Source of the DNA: Sinomonas terrae
GTDB taxonomy: Bacteria; Actinomycetota; Actinomycetes; Actinomycetales; Micrococcaceae
Reading direction: 5' to 3'
DNA length: 64,000 nt
Assembly (NCBI RefSeq): GCF_022539255.1
Contig: NZ_JAKZBV010000001.1
Coordinates: 3,410,001 to 3,474,000 of the forward strand
The notes under the pieces were generated by a model. The model saw only the letters and a program-made list of their open reading frames with translations, was not told where the DNA came from and ran no database searches. Positions 59,064 to 64,000 of the stretch are shown piece by piece. A program made the translations under genes and the position numbers. The first letter of the stretch is position 1. Every line of letters begins with the position of its first letter.

Positions 59064-59444
59064 TTAGAGCTCTCCGCCGTTCTTGGAGGCGTACTCCTCG
59101 GGAGAGAGCAGCGGGCCCTCCGAGGTGACCTCGACGGTGAAGAGCCACCCGGCGCCGTAGGGGTCCTCGTTGACCAGCGCGGGGTTGTCGATCGCCTCCT
59201 GATTGACCTCGACGACGGTGCCGCTCACCGGCGAGTACAGGTCGGAGACGCTCTTTGTCGACTCGATCTCGCCGCACGTCGTTCCTGCGGTGAGCTCGCT
59301 GCCCACCTCGGGGAGGTCGAGGTAGACGACGTCGCCGAGCGCGTCTGCCGCAACGGCTGACACACCGATCTTCGCCGGAGCGGCCTCGGTGTCGAGCCAC
59401 TCGTGTTCTTCGGAGTACCGGAGGCCGGTCTGGACTTTGCTCAT
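59064..59444 (-). CDS. gcvH: Glycine cleavage system H protein
   Basis: A 126-residue lipoyl carrier. It starts SKVQTGLRYSEEHEWLDTEA; the lipoylated Lys is in CGEIESTKSVSDLYSPVSG. C-terminal GWLFTVEVTSEGPLLSPEEY. ATG at 59444 has GAGGAAA at seven bases; an eight-residue longer frame is not supported. It lies 20 bases after gcvT and shuttles the aminomethyl group between GcvP, GcvT and a lipoamide dehydrogenase encoded elsewhere. Confidence 0.97.
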   Translation of the reverse strand: MSKVQTGLRYSEEHEWLDTEAAPAKIGVSAVAADALGDVVYLDLPEVGSELTAGTTCGEIESTKSVSDLYSPVSGTVVEVNQEAIDNPALVNEDPYGAGWLFTVEVTSEGPLLSPEEYASKNGGEL

Positions 59445-59464
59445 GGCTGGGGATTTCCTCTCAG

Positions 59465-60625
59465 TCACTTCTGACGCTTGTAGAACGGCAGTGCTACTAC
59501 CTCGAACGGCTCGGCCTTGCCCCGCAGGTCCACCTCAAGCCGGGTGCCCGGCTCCGCGATTTCGACGTCGACGTACGCAAGCGCGACCGGATAGCCGAGC
59601 GTGGGGCTGGGCTGACCCGAGGTCACCTCTCCGACCTGCTGACCTTCCTTGAGGACGGCATAGTGCGAGCGGGCCGCGCGCCGCCCGAGGCCGCGAAGGC
59701 CCACGAGACGCCTGCCGCTCGTGGTGCCCGCGCCGTCGTCCTTCTTTGCCTGGAGCGCGGTGCGACCGACGAAGTCGCCTTCCTTGGACTTGAGGGCGAC
59801 GACGCCGCCCAGCCCTGCTTCGAAAGGCGTCACCTTGCGCGAGAGCTCGTTGCCATAGAGGGGCATGCCGGCCTCGAGGCGCAGCGAGTCGCGTGAGGCG
59901 AGGCCGCACGGGACGAGCTCGCGGCCCTCGCCGGCCGCGCGCACGGCGTCCCACAGTTCGGCTGCGCGCTCGTTGGCGACGAACAGCTCGAAGCCGTCCT
60001 CACCGGTGTAGCCCGTGCGTGCCAGAAGCACCGGGACGCCGGCTGCTTCCAGCTCGACCGCCGCGTAGTACTTGAGGCCCGTCACCGCCTCGGCCTGCTC
60101 CCCGGGGACGAGTGCGAGGACGATCTCCTGCGCGTTCGGCCCCTGCACCGCGATCAACGACGTCTCGGCGGACGCGTCCCGGAGGCTCACGGCGGCGCCG
60201 TGGTGAACGAGGTCGCCGAATGCTGCACGCCGCGATTCAAGCTCCCCCGCGACCGTCGCCGCGTTGCCCGCGTTGGGGACCACGAGGTAGTTCTCCTCTG
60301 CAACGCGGTAGACGATGAGGTCGTCGATGATGCCGCCGTCCTCGGCGCAGATGAGCGAGTATTTGGCCTTGCCGACCGCGATCGCGGACAGCTTGCCGAC
60401 GAGGGCGTAGTCCAGGAACGCACCCGCGTCCGGGCCGGTGACCCAGACCTCGCCCATGTGGGAGAGGTCGAAGAGGCCCGCCGTCTCGCGGACGGCACGG
60501 TGCTCGGCGAGTTCGGAGCCGTACTTGAGCGGCATCTGCCAGCCGCCGAAGTCGGTGAAGCTGGCCCCGAGGGCGGCGTGCTTCTCGTGCAGCGCGGTGC
60601 GCTTGTCGGTTGTTGCAGTCGTCAT
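59465..60625 (-). CDS. gcvT: Glycine cleavage system aminomethyltransferase T
   Basis: A 386-residue THF-dependent enzyme releasing methylene-THF and ammonia from aminomethyl-GcvH. Visible motifs: ALHEKHAALGASFTDFGGWQ, MPLKYGSELAEHRAVRETAG, FDLSHMGEVWVTGPDA and IIDDLIVYRVAEENYLVVPN; later ARTGYTGEDGFELFV, plus GLASRDSLRLEAGMPLYGNE with the folate-binding residues. ATG at 60625 follows the gcvP stop by seven bases. The 60-residue longer frame upstream is antisense to gcvP coding sense and not used. Confidence 0.97.
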   Translation of the reverse strand: MTTATTDKRTALHEKHAALGASFTDFGGWQMPLKYGSELAEHRAVRETAGLFDLSHMGEVWVTGPDAGAFLDYALVGKLSAIAVGKAKYSLICAEDGGIIDDLIVYRVAEENYLVVPNAGNAATVAGELESRRAAFGDLVHHGAAVSLRDASAETSLIAVQGPNAQEIVLALVPGEQAEAVTGLKYYAAVELEAAGVPVLLARTGYTGEDGFELFVANERAAELWDAVRAAGEGRELVPCGLASRDSLRLEAGMPLYGNELSRKVTPFEAGLGGVVALKSKEGDFVGRTALQAKKDDGAGTTSGRRLVGLRGLGRRAARSHYAVLKEGQQVGEVTSGQPSPTLGYPVALAYVDVEIAEPGTRLEVDLRGKAEPFEVVALPFYKRQK

Positions 60626-60632
60626 GTGAGTC

Positions 60633-63524
<2,892 letters not shown>

Positions 63525-63544
63525 GGGGGAACTCCAATACTCTG

Positions 63545-63561
63545 GCCGTGCGGTGCACGGC
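63545..63561 (-). promoter_or_regulatory. Small hairpin between glycine riboswitch and gcvP
   Basis: A perfect 7-bp stem GCCGTGC/GCACGGC with a three-base loop lies 21 bases before the gcvP start and after aptamer 2. It may be part of the expression platform that controls access to the GGAG. Confidence 0.4.
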
Positions 63562-63574
63562 ATGGATCGCGTTC

Positions 63575-63772
63575 CTCCCCGCTCTGTATCGGACCTGAGA
63601 GATTCCGCCGGCGTTGTGGGCCGGCTTGCACCGTCGGTGAGGCCGCGGCCGAAGCCGGGTCTGCTTTCCAGAGGCGCCTTGCCGCGGCGGTACAGGTGCC
63701 TGAGAGATTCCTGGGGAGGTGTTGCTCCTACGGCGCCTGCTTGCTCATGCTCGCAGGACTCTCCCGCCGCAG
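63575..63772 (-). promoter_or_regulatory. Tandem glycine riboswitch (gcvT motif)
   Basis: On the minus strand aptamer 1 has CGGGAGAGTCC, GGCGCCGTAGGAGCAA and AGGAATCTCTCAGGCACC; aptamer 2 has GGCGCCTCTGGAAAGCAGAC, CACCGACGGTGCAAGCC and GGAATCTCTCAGGTCCGAT. Both carry the glycine-motif cores, in the usual tandem order with a short linker. The position 50-250 bases before gcvP fits an ON switch for glycine breakdown. Confidence 0.95.
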
Positions 63773-63840
63773 ATCAGAGGCTTGTTCAGTTGTGGGCATG
63801 CGGGGATGCCGCACAGACCAATTGTGCTATGCCGCCTCCC

Positions 63841-63870
63841 CCGGAGCAAACAGGCCCGGAGCAAACAGGC
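63841..63870. repeat. 15-bp tandem duplication
   Basis: CCGGAGCAAACAGGC is present twice without gap, upstream of the glycine riboswitch. Copy two is followed by CCGG, so it extends slightly. It may border the operon promoter. The bases 63773-63840 show no gene and no confident promoter hexamers. Confidence 0.8.
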
Positions 63871-63897
63871 CCGGTCCCAAGCGTGAGGACCCCTCGA

Positions 63898-63935
63898 CGC
63901 TGAAGGCCACCTCCCGCAGGAGGTGGCCTTCAGCG
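63898..63935. terminator. Perfect 17-bp stem, probable terminator of a gene beyond the right edge
   Basis: CGCTGAAGGCCACCTCC pairs perfectly with GGAGGTGGCCTTCAGCG around a CGCA loop. No T-run, but the strength suggests a terminator; the gene it serves would lie to the right (minus strand) of the window, with gcvP transcription starting afterwards. Confidence 0.6.
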
Positions 63936-63951
63936 CAATATGCTTGTCACT

Positions 63952-63990
63952 TCACTTGCAATCCTGCAGTGATCACTTGCAATCCTGCAG
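63952..63990. repeat. 18-bp direct repeat near the right edge
   Basis: TCACTTGCAATCCTGCAG occurs at 63952-63969 and 63973-63990 (period 21). This equals two helical turns, so it could be a double binding site. The array may continue beyond the window. Confidence 0.8.
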
Positions 63991-64000
63991 CGACACTGTG

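Overview
The window is about 64 kb of high-GC actinobacterial chromosome. GC-rich third codon positions, frequent GTG starts, ATGA/GTGA four-base gene overlaps and the gene content (helicase-associated protein plus XPB next to a cold-shock protein, DUF3027 and serC; lone groEL with tandem CIRCE; DUF3263/LytR_C next to ung) point to the Micrococcaceae, close to Arthrobacter or Sinomonas. This is an inference from gene content and order. I see no rRNA, transposase, integrase, phage or CRISPR array.

Region by region. 1-7987: an inositol (iol) catabolic block on the minus strand (iolC, a TIM-barrel aldolase, iolD cut by the window edge), with a tautomerase, an inositol/sugar MFS carrier, a divergent LacI regulator and a HAD phosphatase. 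Three intergenic regions here share a GTACAAA-like element. 8000-14400: a CynX-type MFS, an alpha/beta hydrolase, an NAD(P)H oxidoreductase, a universal stress protein, a crcB fluoride-channel pair, a gene remnant and a zinc alcohol dehydrogenase. 14396-19176: sucC-sucD and pcrA, ending in a very strong terminator. 19261-27516: small hypothetical proteins, an inositol-monophosphatase-like enzyme, membrane proteins, tRNA-Arg(CCT), DUF6314, Nudix and ABC-exporter genes, and an undescribed pair coding a duplicated-HTH protein and a multi-pass membrane protein.

27657-34597: a GH38 alpha-mannosidase, then a molybdenum-cofactor block (HNH protein, mobA-DUF6457, moeA, fdhD). 34817-37266: a secreted NlpC/P60 protein under a c-di-AMP (ydaO/yuaA) riboswitch, and a DtxR-family metal regulator. 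37540-44210: serC, DUF3027, a cold-shock protein, a small membrane protein, and the helicase-associated protein with XPB helicase. 44316-48043: an OmpR-type two-component system, an orphan WXG100 protein and an RNase HI fused to a DUF4440-like domain. 48044-48460 is a dense array of a previously unlabelled repeat, next to groEL, which has two CIRCE operators.

50396-57585: an orphan substrate-binding lipoprotein, LytR_C, DUF3263, uracil-DNA glycosylase, a siderophore-interacting protein, a ThrE exporter, a FemAB ligase and a PfpI protein. 57634-63772: a glycine-degrading operon gcvP-gcvT-gcvH-sdaA behind a tandem glycine riboswitch. It links glycine sensing to glycine cleavage and serine deamination to pyruvate.

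Start codons were chosen from Shine-Dalgarno placement, family start positions and gene overlaps. Where two starts are credible this is stated. Family names come from motif recognition by eye, not from a database search.
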